A DNA stretch of 64,000 bases from Sphingomonas sp. BK345 (GTDB lineage: Bacteria > Pseudomonadota > Alphaproteobacteria > Sphingomonadales > Sphingomonadaceae), in assembly GCF_014193845.1 (NCBI RefSeq), contig NZ_JACHZX010000002.1, positions 372,001 through 436,000 of the forward strand, written 5' to 3'. Shown here in pieces: positions 19,402 through 29,218 of this stretch. The notes beneath the pieces are model-generated. The model was given only the letters and a program-made list of their open reading frames with translations, had not been told where the DNA came from and did not search any database. The translations under genes and the position numbers were made by a program. How positions within the stretch are numbered: position 1 is the first letter of the stretch; each line of letters starts with the position of its first letter.

Positions 19402-19830
19402 TCAGGTGCTCAGCCATTTGCTCATCAGAACGCGCGGCATGTCCTCGTAGCCGAGCTGCTCGTAGAAGGGCACGACCGCGGCGTTGGTCTGGCGTACCAT
19501 CAGCTGCACCTTGGCGACGCCTCGGGCGCAAAGCCACTTTTCGCCGGCCGCGACGACGCTGCTGCCCAGTCCCTCACGGCGACGCCCGGGCGCGCACGCG
19601 ACATAATAGAGCCAGCCGCGATGACCGTCATGGCCGACCATCGCGCTGGCGACGATCAGGTCGTCAGCGAGCGCGACCAGCACCGTGGAGGCAGGCCCGG
19701 CGACGGCGAAGCGGAAGTCCGCGAAGGGGTCGTTGTGGAGTGCGACCAGCCCGCAGATGCGCCAGAGCGCGATGACCTGGTCTTCGTCCTCTGCCGTGGC
19801 GTCGCGAATGTGGAAGGGCATCGGCATCAT
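19402..19830 (-). CDS. GNAT-family N-acetyltransferase
   Basis: A 142-residue GNAT protein. FHIRDATAEDEDQVIALWRICGL opens the fold, LYYVACAPGRRREGLGSSVVAAGE is the acetyl-CoA binding motif A (R/Q-x-x-G-x-G/A form), and VPFYEQLGYEDMPRVLMSKWL ends it. It resembles YpeA-like acetyltransferases. It is convergent with the cobT-RHH unit. The acceptor substrate cannot be deduced. Confidence 0.9.
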   Translation of the reverse strand: MMPMPFHIRDATAEDEDQVIALWRICGLVALHNDPFADFRFAVAGPASTVLVALADDLIVASAMVGHDGHRGWLYYVACAPGRRREGLGSSVVAAGEKWLCARGVAKVQLMVRQTNAAVVPFYEQLGYEDMPRVLMSKWLST

Positions 19831-19857
19831 CTAGGGTCTGATCCATTGAAGCTGAAG

Positions 19858-19935
19858 CGTGCTCTGGCGAACGCCGGAGTCCAGGGCCGCGAGAATAGCG
19901 ATCGTGACACTGGGCTCCTGCTTTTGCAGGGGCAC
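19858..19935. repeat. inverted REP-like pair (GTGC...CCCAG family)
   Basis: The left arm at about 19858-19884 has stem CTCTGGCG/CGCCGGAG between CGTG and CCAGGG. The right arm at about 19908-19935 has stem CTCCTGC/GCAGGGG in the opposite orientation. It has the same layout as the palindromes flanking the two GIY-YIG genes, but no gene lies between the arms. It is in the gap between the GNAT gene and sulP. Confidence 0.55.
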
Positions 19936-20029
19936 GCTCGTGTTCCGCAAGCCGCGGATCGGACTCAGCGCGCCTGTCCTCGAGCGACCGGGGGGCACCG
20001 AGCACCCCGGCTTGCCAGCACGACCGTCA

Positions 20030-20167
20030 CGGCCTAAGGGGCGCGCATTCGCAAGGACCCGGTGAGAATCCGGGTGGCTCTTCCGGCCGCCGATCCGCCG
20101 GACAACACAACGCACCGAACCTCTCGCGCCCGCGCTGGCGCGCGCGTGCCCTGTTGTGGATTCTTGA
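20030..20167 (+). promoter_or_regulatory. candidate structured leader of the SulP gene
   Basis: After the repeat at 19858-19935, the rest of this 337-base gap contains successive potential stems. ACCCGG/CCGGGT with loop TGAGAAT lies at about 20056-20074, followed by TCCGGC/GCCGGA at about 20082-20104. ACAACA near 20105 can pair with TGTTGT near 20154, just before the start codon, and no clear Shine-Dalgarno is seen. A sul1 RNA motif upstream of alphaproteobacterial sulfate transporters is known to me by name; I cannot confirm a match. Confidence 0.4.
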
Positions 20168-21658
20168 ATGACGTTCTCGCTTTCTACCTACCGCCGCGAG
20201 TGGTTCACTGACAGCGCCGCCGCCCGCCGAGACGTGCTCGCAGGCATCGTCGTCGCGCTCGCGCTCATCCCCGAGGCGATCGGCTTCTCGATCATCGCCG
20301 GGGTCGACCCGCGCGTCGGGCTCTACGCCTCGGTCGCGATCGCGATGACGATCGCGCTGATCGGCGGCCGCCCCGGCATGGTCTCCGCCGCTACCGCCGC
20401 GGTGGCAGTGGTGGTCGGCCCGCTCGTTCGCGCACACGGCGTCGACTATCTGTTCGCCGCGACGATCCTGATGGGGCTGATCCAGATCGCCGCCGGCCTG
20501 CTAAGGCTCGATCTGGTTATGCAGTTCGTCTCGCGCTCGGTCATCACCGGGTTCGTCAACGCGCTCGCCATCCTGATCTTCCTCGCGCAGCTGCCGCAGC
20601 TCACCGGGGTGAGCTGGGTGAGCTACGCGCTCGTCGCGGGCGGTCTCGCGATCATCTACGGGCTGCCGCGGCTGACGCGCGCGGTGCCGTCGCCGCTGGT
20701 CGCGATCCTGGTGCTCAGCGTCATCAGCGTGGCACTGGGGTTGCACGTCAACACCGTCGGCGACATGGGCCGGCTGCCCGAGGGGCTGCCCAGCCTCGCG
20801 CTGCCGCAGGTGCCGCTCACGCTCGAGACGGTGCGGATCATCCTGCCCTATTCGCTGACGATGGCGGCGGTGGGCCTGCTCGAGTCGCTGCTGACCGCGC
20901 AGATCGTCGACGACATGACCGACACCGACAGCGACAAGCGCCGCGAGTGCGCGGGACAGGGCGGCGCCAACGTCGTCGCCGCGCTGTTCGGCGGCATGGG
21001 CGGCTGCGCGATGATCGGGCAGTCGGTGATCAACGTCACCTCGGGCGGGCGGGGGCGCCTGTCGACCTTCGTCGCGGGCGCCTTTCTCTTGTTCCTGCTC
21101 GCGGTGCTGGGGCCCTGGGTCGGGCGCGTGCCGATGCCGGCCCTGGTCGCGGTGATGATCATGGTGTCGATCGGCACGTTCAGCTGGAACTCGATCCCCA
21201 ACCTGCGCCGCCATCCGCCGACCTCGTCGGTGGTGATGCTGGTGACGGTCGCGGTGGTGGTGGCCACGCGCGACCTCTCGCTCGGCGTCCTGGCCGGCGT
21301 GCTGCTCTCGGGCGTCTTCTTCGCGGGCAAGGTGCAGCGGCTGTTCTCGGTCGAGCGCCTCGGAACGGGCGAGCACGCGACCTATCGCGTGACGGGTGAG
21401 ATCTTCTTCGCCTCGGTCGATCGCTTCACCCGCGCCTTCCAGGCGGAGGACAGCGCGCACCACGTCACGATCGATGTCGGCGGCGCGCATTTCTGGGACA
21501 TTTCCGGCGTGGCGGCACTCGACAAGGTGGTGGCGCGGCTGCGGCGCGACGGGCGCGTCGTCGAAGTGACCGGCTATAACCGCGCCAGCGCCGACCTCGT
21601 CGACCGCTTCGCCTTGCATGACAAGACCGGGGTGGAGCTGGGCGTGGTGCCGCACTGA
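20168..21658 (+). CDS. SulP-family sulfate/anion transporter
   Basis: A 496-residue inner-membrane permease. The N-terminal two thirds is strongly hydrophobic with 10 or more helices and includes the signature region [56 protein letters not shown] is the conserved substrate-binding segment. The C-terminal STAS domain (about 400-490, [23 protein letters not shown]) is cytoplasmic. It is probably a sulfate or dicarboxylate/bicarbonate transporter; exact ions are not resolvable. It is a single gene with a long leader. Confidence 0.92.
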   Translation: MTFSLSTYRREWFTDSAAARRDVLAGIVVALALIPEAIGFSIIAGVDPRVGLYASVAIAMTIALIGGRPGMVSAATAAVAVVVGPLVRAHGVDYLFAATILMGLIQIAAGLLRLDLVMQFVSRSVITGFVNALAILIFLAQLPQLTGVSWVSYALVAGGLAIIYGLPRLTRAVPSPLVAILVLSVISVALGLHVNTVGDMGRLPEGLPSLALPQVPLTLETVRIILPYSLTMAAVGLLESLLTAQIVDDMTDTDSDKRRECAGQGGANVVAALFGGMGGCAMIGQSVINVTSGGRGRLSTFVAGAFLLFLLAVLGPWVGRVPMPALVAVMIMVSIGTFSWNSIPNLRRHPPTSSVVMLVTVAVVVATRDLSLGVLAGVLLSGVFFAGKVQRLFSVERLGTGEHATYRVTGEIFFASVDRFTRAFQAEDSAHHVTIDVGGAHFWDISGVAALDKVVARLRRDGRVVEVTGYNRASADLVDRFALHDKTGVELGVVPH

Positions 21659-21668
21659 AGGGGCTGGA

Positions 21669-21805
21669 CATCCTTCCCCAGAAGGGGAGGCGGCAGGCCG
21701 CAGGCCTGACCGAGGGGTGACCCCGGCGATGAGTATCGGCGGACTCACCAGCGGCGACACCCCTCGGTCGCGCTTCGCCCGCACTCCCCTTACCGGGAGG
21801 AATCT
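21669..21805. repeat. long imperfect inverted repeat between sulP and gdhB
   Basis: CCTTCCCCAGAAGGGGAGG near 21671 and CTCCCCTTACCGGGAGG near 21784 are hairpins, and CCGAGGGGTG (21710) pairs with CACCCCTCGG (21758). The whole stretch can fold as a large stem and sits between two convergent genes, where it may act as a bidirectional terminator. This repeat type occurs only once in the window. Confidence 0.5.
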
Positions 21806-21824
21806 CGGGCGACCTCGCGCTTTC

Positions 21825-24800
21825 CTACCGCCCCAGCAGCACCCGCGCCTGGCTCGCGATCTGCGCCAGCATGGCGGCGTTCGGCGCCTGCGCGTTGCGC
21901 GCGCGGTCGATCACCGCGCGGAACTGCGCCACGCGCGCGCCGTTACGCCCGAGCCAGTCGGCGACAAGCGCCTCCGGATCGCTCGCCCCGCCGCGGCCGA
22001 GGAAATCGAGCCGCAGCTGCTGGAAGTCGCGCGCCAGTCCGGCGATCAGCAGCCGCTCCCATGGGTCGCTCGGCGAGATGCGCGTCGCGGTCGACTGTGC
22101 CCAGTCGAGCCCCAGCGCCTGACCGAGCCGCGTGAAGGCGCGTGCCAGCCGCGTCTCCTCGATCCCGGCACGCTCGCCCAGGTCGGCGAGCCCGACCGCG
22201 CCGTCCAGCTCGAACAACCGCACCACGCGGGTGGCGAGATCATGCGGCGCGCCGGCCTGCTCGAGCGTGTCGGCGATGCGGCGGGAGTGCGCGCGTGCCT
22301 CGTCGAGCAGCAGCTCGCCCGCGGCGACATCGAGCCGCTCGATCCCCGCCGACAGCCGTGCCAGCACCGCGGAGGGGGGCGTGGCGGGGGCGGTGGTGCG
22401 CAGCAGGTCGGCGACCTGCGAGCGCACCGCCACCGCGGTCTCGTCGAACAGCGCGATTCGGCCGCTCTCGGGCATCGGTTCCGTCTCGATCGCGTGCCAC
22501 AGCGCGGCGAGCCCGAATTGGCGCTCCACCACCACGAACATCGCCGCGATGTCGGCGAGCGTCGCGCCCTCCTCCTCGGCCAGCTCGAACGGGTGGAGGA
22601 TGCCGATGCGATTGATGACGCGGTTGGCCAGCTTGGTGGCGACGATCTGCGGGCGAAGCCGGTGCGCGTCGATCGCGGCGGCGAAGCGCTCGCGCATCGC
22701 GGGCGGGAAGGCGGCGTGAAGGTCCTCGGCGAGCGCCGGATCCGCGCCCAGCGCCGAATGCTCGATCGCGTCCTGCAGCGCGAGCTTGGCGGTGGCGAGC
22801 AGCACCGCCAGCTCGGGGCGGGTGAGCCCGCGCGCGTCGCTGCCGCGGCGGAGCAGGTCGGTGTTGCTGCCGAGCCCCTCGACGCGGCGGTCGAGCCGGC
22901 CACTCTCCTCGAACACCTCGATCAGTCGAACGTAGCTGGGCAGCGCCTGCACCCCGCCGCCTTCGGCGATCGACAGCGCCAGCGTCTGGAGCCGATTGTC
23001 TTCCAGCACCAGTCGCGCGACGTCGTCGGTCATCGTGCCGAGCAGCGCGTTGCGGTCGTCGAACGCGAGCCGGCCCTCGATCATCTCGCGGTTGAGCGCG
23101 ATCTTGATGTTGACCTCATTGTCCGAGCAGTCGACGCCCGCCGAATTGTCGATGAAGTCGGTGTTGATCCGGCCGCCTCTCGCCGCGAAGGCGATCCGCG
23201 CGGCCTGGGTGACGCCGAGGTTCGCGCCCTCGCCGATCGCGGTGGCGCGCAGCTCCTCGGCGTCGACGCGGAGCCGGTCGTTGGCGGGATCGCCGACGGT
23301 GGCGTTGTTCTCGGACGCGGCCTTCACATAGGTGCCGATGCCCCCGAACCAGATCAGGTCGACCGGGCTCTTGAGGATCGCCGAGATCAGCGCGGTCGGC
23401 TCGAGCCGCTCCGCCTCGACGCCCAGCGCGGCGCGCACCGCGGGCGAGAGCGGGATCGACTTCATGTCGCGCGCGAACACGCCGCCGCCTGGCGAGATCA
23501 AAGCAGTGTCGTAGTCGGCCCAGCTCGACCGCGGCAGCGCGAACAGGCGGTCGCGCTCGGCCCAGCTCGCCGCGGCGTCCGGATCGGGGTCGAGGAAGAT
23601 GTGGCGGTGGTCGAAGGCGGCGACCAACCGGATCGCCTTGGACAGCAGCATGCCGTTGCCGAACACGTCGCCCGACATGTCGCCGCAGCCGACGACGCGG
23701 ATCGTCTGCGTCTGCACGTTCAGCCCGCGCTCGGCGAAATGGCGCTGTACCGAGACCCACGCGCCCTTGGCGGTGATGCCCATCGCCTTGTGGTCGTAAC
23801 CCTGCGACCCGCCGCTGGCGAAGGCGTCGCCGAGCCAAAAGCCGCGCTCCAGCGCGATGGCGTTGGCGACGTCGCTGAAGGTCGCGGTGCCCTTGTCGGC
23901 GGCGACGACGAAATAGGGGTCGTCGCCGTCGTGGACGACGACGCCGTCGGGATGCACCACCTCGCCGCCGACGATATTGTCGGTGATCGACAGCAGGGTG
24001 CGGATGAAGATCCGATAGGCCTCGGTGCCCTCCGCCAGCCACGCGTCACGGTTGCCCGGTGCGGGCAGCTGCTTGGCGTAGAAGCCGCCTTTGGCGCCGG
24101 TCGGCACGATCACCGCGTTCTTGACGCGCTGCGCCTTCATCAGGCCGAGGATCTCGGTGCGGAAATCGTCGCGCCGGTCGGACCAGCGCAGGCCGCCGCG
24201 CGCGACCGGGCCGGCGCGCAGGTGGATGCCCTCGACCCGCGGCGAATAGACCCAGACCTCGCGCCACGGCAGCGGCGCGGGCAGGCCAGGGATCCGGGCG
24301 CTGTCGAGCTTGAACGCCAGCGCCTCGCTCGCGGCCTCGGTATAGGCGTTGGTGCGCAGCGTCGCGTCGATCACGGCGCGGAAGGCACGCAGAATGCGGT
24401 CGTCGTCGATGCCGGTGACCGCGTCGAGCCCGGCGTCGATCGCGGCGACTGCGGCCTCGGCATCGCGCCCGCCGGCGGGATCGTGGCGCGCCGCGAACAG
24501 CTCGACCAGCGCCTTGGTGACATGATGCGCGCGCGTCAGCGTCTCCACCACCGTGGCCATGCCATAGCTCATCCCGGCCTGGCGCAGGTAGCGGAACCAG
24601 GCGCGGAACAGCACGACCGCCGACGGGGAGAGCCCCGCCTCCAGCATGAGGCGATTAAACCCATCATCCTCGGCCCGGCCTTCAAGCACCTGCGCGAGCG
24701 CCTCCTGCAGCGTGTCCGCCGCGGCGAGCACCGCGGGCACGTCGGCCGCGGTCTCGAGCGTGAAGTCGTGGATCGAGGAGCGTTCCTCGTCGGTAAGCCC

Positions 24801-26453
24801 AGTCGGCATCTCCTCGATCACGCGGAAGCCGAAATGCTCCAGCGCGGGCACCGCGTCGGACAGCGCCAGCGGCCCGCCTTGGCGATACACCTTGAGGTGG
24901 AGCATGCCGTCGCCGCCCGCGGTGAAGCGCACCTCGCGGTCGGCGGTGTCGACCAAGTTGGCGATCGCGACGATGTCGCGCGCCGCCTCGTCGGGGGTGG
25001 CGCCGGTGCGATAGCGCGGCGGGAAGGCGGCGGCGTGACGCAGCGCCAGCCGCGCGGCGCGCGCGGGCCCGACCTCGTCGGCGAGCGCCGCTTCGATCGA
25101 GGGCGCCCAGCCGCGCACCATCTTCTCCAGCCGCGCGTCGAGCAGCGAGGCATCGGGCAGGCGGCCGGCGCCGCGCAGGTCGATGGTGTAGCGCAGCAGC
25201 GCGGTGCGGCTGTCCTCGACGCTGGTGGTCCAGTTGAGGATCTGGCCATTGGCCTCTTCCGCCAGCATGTCGCCGATCGCGACGCGGCGCGCGGTCGTCA
25301 TCTCGTCGCGCGGCAGCCAGACGAAGGCGTAGAGATGGCGGCCGAGCGGCGAGCGCGCGAGCACCAGCTTGGGGCGGGGCCGGTCCGCGAGGCTCATCGC
25401 GGTGAGCGCCAGCTCCTCCATCCCCGCGGCGTCAACCGCGATCATCAGGTCGTGCGGCAGCGTCGCGATCGCGTGGGTCAGCGCCTTGCCGGTGTGGCCG
25501 GCGGGATCGAAGCCGAACTTGGCCTCGCTCGCCGCCAGTCGCTGGCGCAGCACGGGCACGCTGCGTGGCGGCGCATTGAGCGCTGCCGACGTCCACAGGC
25601 CGGCGTGGATCGACAGCCCTGTCACCGTGCCGCCGGTGACGAGCGGCACCACCAGCAGGTCGAGCGGGACGCGCCGGTGCACGGGAGAGATCAGGCTCGA
25701 CTTGAGCAGCAGCGGCGCGGCGTTGCCGGCGGTAAAGTATTCCACCGCGAGCCGGCGCGAGCGCTCGGCGAGCAGCGGCACCTCATGCTCGTTGCGTGCG
25801 ATGCCGAGCGGTTCGGCCGCGTCGGCGCGGCCGTCGACGTGCCAGCGCTCATGGCCCAGCAGCGTGAAATGGCGGTCGAGGAACCAGCGCAGCAGGTTGG
25901 CGCCCTCGGGATCGTGCCCGGTGTCGTCGAGCATGCCCGCGTCGGCGGCGAGCGCGGCCTGCATCTGGCGCCAGTCGCCCACCGCCACGCGCACGTCGCG
26001 CAGCAGCCGCTCGATCTCGTCGGTCAGCGCGCGCCGGTCCTTGGCGTCGACGCGCTCGAGCTCGACGTAGATCATCGACTCGGCATGTCCACCGGCCTCT
26101 TCGATCGCGGTCAGCGTGCCGTCGACGTCGCGCGACACGCGGATGACGGGGTGGATCACGCGATCGACCGCGATGTCGCGGTCGCCGATCGCGGCGGCGA
26201 CCGAGTCGACCAGGAAGGGCATGTCGTCGTTGACGATGGCGAGCCGCATGCGGCGGCGCGCGCCGTCGCCGGGCAGTTGCTCGAGCGCGAGTGCGGCGGT
26301 GCCGGGCGCGCGCTGCGCCGCGGTCTCGGCCAGGAAGGCGGCCGCCTCGGCCTGCTTGTCCTCGCCGAAGCCGGCGATCTCCCCGGGAAGCGCGCGATGG
26401 GTGAGCCGCGCCGCGAGCGCGGCAGACAGTTTCTGCAGAGACTTCTCGACCAT
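21825..26453 (-). CDS. gdhB: NAD-specific glutamate dehydrogenase (large, GDH-180 type)
   Basis: A 1,542-residue protein of the 180-kDa bacterial GDH class that deaminates glutamate to 2-oxoglutarate with NAD+. It has long N-terminal ACT-like regulatory regions (about 1-600) with SMIYVELERVDAKDRRAL and RWFLDRHFTLLGHERW. The catalytic core is near 700-1150: GGLRWSDRRDDFRTEILGLMKAQRVKNAVIVPTGAKGGF and GCGDMSGDVFGNGML. A C-terminal helical domain follows. The start MVEKSLQKL at 26453 fits; the frame beyond it is a shadow. It is probably allosterically controlled. Confidence 0.95.
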   Translation of the reverse strand: MVEKSLQKLSAALAARLTHRALPGEIAGFGEDKQAEAAAFLAETAAQRAPGTAALALEQLPGDGARRRMRLAIVNDDMPFLVDSVAAAIGDRDIAVDRVIHPVIRVSRDVDGTLTAIEEAGGHAESMIYVELERVDAKDRRALTDEIERLLRDVRVAVGDWRQMQAALAADAGMLDDTGHDPEGANLLRWFLDRHFTLLGHERWHVDGRADAAEPLGIARNEHEVPLLAERSRRLAVEYFTAGNAAPLLLKSSLISPVHRRVPLDLLVVPLVTGGTVTGLSIHAGLWTSAALNAPPRSVPVLRQRLAASEAKFGFDPAGHTGKALTHAIATLPHDLMIAVDAAGMEELALTAMSLADRPRPKLVLARSPLGRHLYAFVWLPRDEMTTARRVAIGDMLAEEANGQILNWTTSVEDSRTALLRYTIDLRGAGRLPDASLLDARLEKMVRGWAPSIEAALADEVGPARAARLALRHAAAFPPRYRTGATPDEAARDIVAIANLVDTADREVRFTAGGDGMLHLKVYRQGGPLALSDAVPALEHFGFRVIEEMPTGLTDEERSSIHDFTLETAADVPAVLAAADTLQEALAQVLEGRAEDDGFNRLMLEAGLSPSAVVLFRAWFRYLRQAGMSYGMATVVETLTRAHHVTKALVELFAARHDPAGGRDAEAAVAAIDAGLDAVTGIDDDRILRAFRAVIDATLRTNAYTEAASEALAFKLDSARIPGLPAPLPWREVWVYSPRVEGIHLRAGPVARGGLRWSDRRDDFRTEILGLMKAQRVKNAVIVPTGAKGGFYAKQLPAPGNRDAWLAEGTEAYRIFIRTLLSITDNIVGGEVVHPDGVVVHDGDDPYFVVAADKGTATFSDVANAIALERGFWLGDAFASGGSQGYDHKAMGITAKGAWVSVQRHFAERGLNVQTQTIRVVGCGDMSGDVFGNGMLLSKAIRLVAAFDHRHIFLDPDPDAAASWAERDRLFALPRSSWADYDTALISPGGGVFARDMKSIPLSPAVRAALGVEAERLEPTALISAILKSPVDLIWFGGIGTYVKAASENNATVGDPANDRLRVDAEELRATAIGEGANLGVTQAARIAFAARGGRINTDFIDNSAGVDCSDNEVNIKIALNREMIEGRLAFDDRNALLGTMTDDVARLVLEDNRLQTLALSIAEGGGVQALPSYVRLIEVFEESGRLDRRVEGLGSNTDLLRRGSDARGLTRPELAVLLATAKLALQDAIEHSALGADPALAEDLHAAFPPAMRERFAAAIDAHRLRPQIVATKLANRVINRIGILHPFELAEEEGATLADIAAMFVVVERQFGLAALWHAIETEPMPESGRIALFDETAVAVRSQVADLLRTTAPATPPSAVLARLSAGIERLDVAAGELLLDEARAHSRRIADTLEQAGAPHDLATRVVRLFELDGAVGLADLGERAGIEETRLARAFTRLGQALGLDWAQSTATRISPSDPWERLLIAGLARDFQQLRLDFLGRGGASDPEALVADWLGRNGARVAQFRAVIDRARNAQAPNAAMLAQIASQARVLLGR

Positions 26454-26535
26454 GACCCGCGCTATGCGCCGGCCGGCGACGCGGCTCAACCCCGAGTCAA
26501 GCCGATGAGAAGCGGGCGGGCCGTCGCAAATTTCC

Positions 26536-26633
26536 GGCGTCATCCTGAGCTTGTCTCAGGATTCGCCGATCCGCGAGCGCAGCTGCCGGCGCGTATGCCG
26601 TATCGGGATCCCGAAACGAGTCCGGGACGACGG
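26536..26633. repeat. inverted REP-like pair upstream of gdhB
   Basis: GCGTCATCCTGAGCTTGTCT at the left and GGGATCCCGAAACGAGTCCG reading into GGGACGACGG at the right, each a hairpin of the GTCATCCTGA / GGATCC family, in inverted arrangement. It fills most of the 249-base gap between the glutamate dehydrogenase and the PAS-like gene; nothing else is visible there. Confidence 0.6.
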
Positions 26634-26702
26634 TGAATGATGTGGTGATGCCTGAAGCCGCTTAGCCGCAAGGGCGGCCTCGCAGGCCGGGGACCACCGC
26701 CC

Positions 26703-27953
26703 TCAGCCGAGCCGCCGCAGCACCTGCTCCGCGAGCCTGGCATCGTCCCCGACGGTGCCGATCACCACGATACCGCCCGCGACGGCGCGGCCGAGCAGCA
26801 CCACCGGCTCGCCCTCGGCCAAGCCACTGTCGAGCGCGAGCTCGGCCAGCGGCGCGCGCGCCGCGATCACCGGCGCCAGCCGCTGCGTGACTCGTGTCAC
26901 CGGCCGGCGCGCCGCGCGCTCGTCGGCGACGAGGCGCTTGATTCCCCCCTCGACCGAGTCGAGCAGGCCGGCCAGCTCGCCCTCGGCGACCCCGGTCCGC
27001 GCGGCCCAGGCGAGGACCGTGGCCAGCTCGGTCAGCCGCGTCTTGTCATGATCGGTGCCGAAAATCAGCTTGGCGATCGCGGTCATCGGCGCGCGCGCCT
27101 GCACCTTGATCGCCGCCTCGTCGAGGATCGCGGCGAGCCGCTCGGGCGCCTCCGCGGCGGCCAGCGCGAAATCGTGCGCGCGGCCGAGCGCGCGGTACAG
27201 CGCGGCGTGGCTGCGCGTCGCGGCGGTGCGCGCCGAGGCCGCGCTCTCGCGCGCGGCGGCGAGCCGGTCGTCCAGCGAGGCGAGGGGCGCGGCCTCGGGC
27301 CAGGGCAGCGCGTCGAACTCGGCGTCGGCGTGCGGCCCGTCGGCCCAGGCGGCGGCGGGAACGGGATCATGCCGCGGCACGCGCACCACCGACAGCTCAC
27401 GGTCGAGCGCGGCCTGATGATCGGCGGTGACCAGCTCCTTCCAGTTGATCACGCCGTAGATGAAGTCGATCGCCGCCCCGTCGGACGAGAAGGGCATCAG
27501 GATGCCGCGGTACAATGTGGCATGGCCGCGCGTGCCGACGAACTCGGCCTCGAAGCCGATGGGCGCCTGATTGGCGATGATCTGCAGATAATGGTCCGTC
27601 AGCCGCGACAGCAGCGAGCGCGCGGGCACGTCGCTGATCCGCGCGATCGTCTGCTCGGCGCCGCACTCGTCGCGCAGCGCGCGGCCGATGAACTGGACCG
27701 AGGGGTCGTCCACGCCCGCGGAGAAGTCGAGCAGCACGCTGTTGGCGCCGAAGTCGGCGATGCTGGCGGGCTCCAGGTCGGCGATGGCGGGATAGGGGCG
27801 ATCGCCGAGCAGCGAGACCCAGTGATTGTAGGCGCGCACGTGCATGCGCCGCTCGTCGCCGCCGATCGCGAGCACCGCTTCGCCAACGCCGCCCTCGGTG
27901 GGATCGAGGTCGTGGCGGAGGTCGTCGTAACCGCGCGGCGTGTCCATGCTCAT
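26703..27953 (-). CDS. PAS_5-like domain protein
   Basis: A 416-residue cytoplasmic protein without membrane segments. Residues about 35-170 (RAYNHWVSLLGDRPYPAIADLEPASI, VQFIGRALRDECG, LYRGILMPFSSDGAAIDFIYGVINW) resemble the PAS_5 domain, in which the conserved W-x-x-x...P-x-x-x-D/P pattern and a later GRA-L-R-x-E-C-G are typical. The C-terminal part is Ala-rich helical, and no kinase or GGDEF output domain is seen. A sensory or regulatory adaptor is suggested; the signal is unknown. Confidence 0.6.
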   Translation of the reverse strand: MSMDTPRGYDDLRHDLDPTEGGVGEAVLAIGGDERRMHVRAYNHWVSLLGDRPYPAIADLEPASIADFGANSVLLDFSAGVDDPSVQFIGRALRDECGAEQTIARISDVPARSLLSRLTDHYLQIIANQAPIGFEAEFVGTRGHATLYRGILMPFSSDGAAIDFIYGVINWKELVTADHQAALDRELSVVRVPRHDPVPAAAWADGPHADAEFDALPWPEAAPLASLDDRLAAARESAASARTAATRSHAALYRALGRAHDFALAAAEAPERLAAILDEAAIKVQARAPMTAIAKLIFGTDHDKTRLTELATVLAWAARTGVAEGELAGLLDSVEGGIKRLVADERAARRPVTRVTQRLAPVIAARAPLAELALDSGLAEGEPVVLLGRAVAGGIVVIGTVGDDARLAEQVLRRLG

Positions 27954-28101
27954 CGTCCCAGTGAGGCCTGCGGAGTCGGCCTGTCACGCCCGATCTGCAC
28001 CATGGATGGTAAACTCCGCGTAAAGTCCGGAAGCGCTTGCCACGTCCGGGAGCCACTGCTAAGCGCGCGCTCCACGATGCGGTGCCCCCGGGCGCGATCG
28101 G

Positions 28102-28177
28102 GCCGCTTTAGCTCAGTTGGTAGAGCACATCATTCGTAATGATGGGGTCACAGGTTCGAGTCCTGTAAGCGGCACCA
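28102..28177 (+). tRNA. tRNA-Thr (anticodon CGT)
   Basis: A complete 76-base cloverleaf with encoded CCA. Acceptor arm GCCGCTT/AAGCGGC, D-arm GCTCAGTTGGTAGAGC, anticodon arm CATCA-TTCGTAA-TGATG with CGT at the anticodon position (decodes ACG), T-arm ACAGG-TTCGAGT-CCTGT. It is single-copy here. The 3' side is followed directly by a degraded integrase ORF, so its 3' end is a likely attachment site. Confidence 0.97.
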
Positions 28178-28244
28178 CCCTTCCTGCAAGTGGAAGATTC
28201 TCGCTAAAACCGCGGTTCTCCGAGCTTTTTGCCTCCTCCAGCGT

Positions 28245-28936
28245 ACATGGCGAAGGTACAAAAGCGCTGCTATGCTGATGGGTCCGAAGCACACCAAGGT
28301 CCACCCGTCAGGCCGGGGCGAATATCGGCGAGCGTTTTCGGAACACTTCCGGCCCTTCACGGGCGGTAAGGACGTTGCGCCCCGTCGAGAGCACAAAGTC
28401 TCCTTGGGCCTACCCGGCACTTCCGGCTTCATGGCGCAATGCGAAGCGGCGGCGGTTCAGTACGAGGACATCGTCGTCAAGGCTCAGCGACGCCACGATG
28501 CAGCTTTCGATGTCCTTGACGCTCCCATGATCGCCTTGTCGGCTGAAACCTTCAGGGTGGAGATGCTGGAGGACGACAACGCGGAACGGTGGGACGAGAC
28601 CGGAGCCGAACTGCGCCGTTTGGTAGCGGCGGACCTGAGCGCGCGAGGAGTCCGGTTCGAGAGCCGTGAGGGCCCGCAGCGAGCGAGCGGAGTGGGCCGA
28701 GCGGTCCAGGACGAGCCTTAAGCAGGAGTTGCCGCTCCTAAAGCACCTCAGGGCTCGGGGTGAGCTAGACCTGATCGTCTATCACTGGGCCACGGACGTC
28801 TTCGACCTCATCGAGGCGCAGGGTAAAATGTTCTCCCCCGACGCTTCCGGAGAGTTACGCCAGCTCTGCCGGGCGATCAACGACGCGGCGATAGAAGCGG
28901 GCGAGATGCGCGTGAGGCGCTTAGACGGGGAGCAGG
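28245..28936 (+). pseudogene. degraded tyrosine-type integrase remnant
   Basis: Fragments in different frames read like the N-terminal part of a tRNA-associated phage/island integrase: MAKVQKRCYADG at 28245; then EHFRPFTGGKDVAPRREHKV and SLGLPGTS within 28320-28440; then LPLLKHLRARGELDLIVYHW and SPDASGELRQLCRAIND (28730-28890) in another frame. At least two frameshifts separate them, and the catalytic C-terminal domain (R...HxxR...Y) is missing because an IS3-type fragment begins at about 28937. Position 70 bases from tRNA-Thr supports the reading, but family assignment is by resemblance only. Confidence 0.5.
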
Positions 28937-29215
28937 AGAGGTGGTTCGGGGGATCTGGACAGCGGGGATAGATGGATTGCCGGTCTGACAGCGACCATGC
29001 GGGCCGCTAGCAGGAGGCAAGATGAGCAAGCGACTGCGCCGGAACCACAGCCCGGCGTTCAAGGCCAAGGTGGCGCTAGCTGCCGTAAGAGGCGAGAGGA
29101 CGTTGGCCGAGTTGGCGCAGCAGTATGACGTGCACCCGAACCTTATCAACCAGTGGCGGGCGCGGCTGCTGGAGGTTGCGGTGGATGTGTTCGGCGCGGA
29201 GCCGGCGGCGGCGGA
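28937..29215 (+). mobile_element. IS3-family insertion sequence, 5' fragment
   Basis: It starts with the terminal repeat AGAGGTGGTTCGGGGGATCT, also found inverted at the right end of the second copy (about 31506-31525), then runs into an orfA start. Sequence identity to the second copy ends at about 29210, where a glycosyltransferase gene of opposite strand begins. Only the left end and about two thirds of orfA remain. It truncates the integrase remnant. Confidence 0.75.
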
Positions 29216-29218
29216 CCA
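29022..29218 (+). pseudogene. truncated IS3-family orfA
   Basis: It begins MSKRLRRNHSPAFKAKV, nearly identical to the orfA of the second copy. It keeps the helix-turn-helix (TLAELAQQYDVHPNLINQWRAR) but diverges after VDVFGAEP at about 29210, where the element is cut. No orfB follows. Without the fused transposase it is inactive. Confidence 0.8.

Noticed and set aside
20038..20075. Cobalamin riboswitch before sulP, suggested by CCGGTGAGAATCCGG
   Set aside because: The B12-box and the conserved CCCGC...ACTG core are absent and the downstream gene is a sulfate-type transporter, so only a generic structured leader is claimed.
21618..26636. 1,672-residue plus-strand ORF opposite the glutamate dehydrogenase
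   Set aside because: It is a high-GC antisense shadow: Arg/His/Asp-rich low-complexity translation without motifs, while the minus strand encodes a complete GDH.
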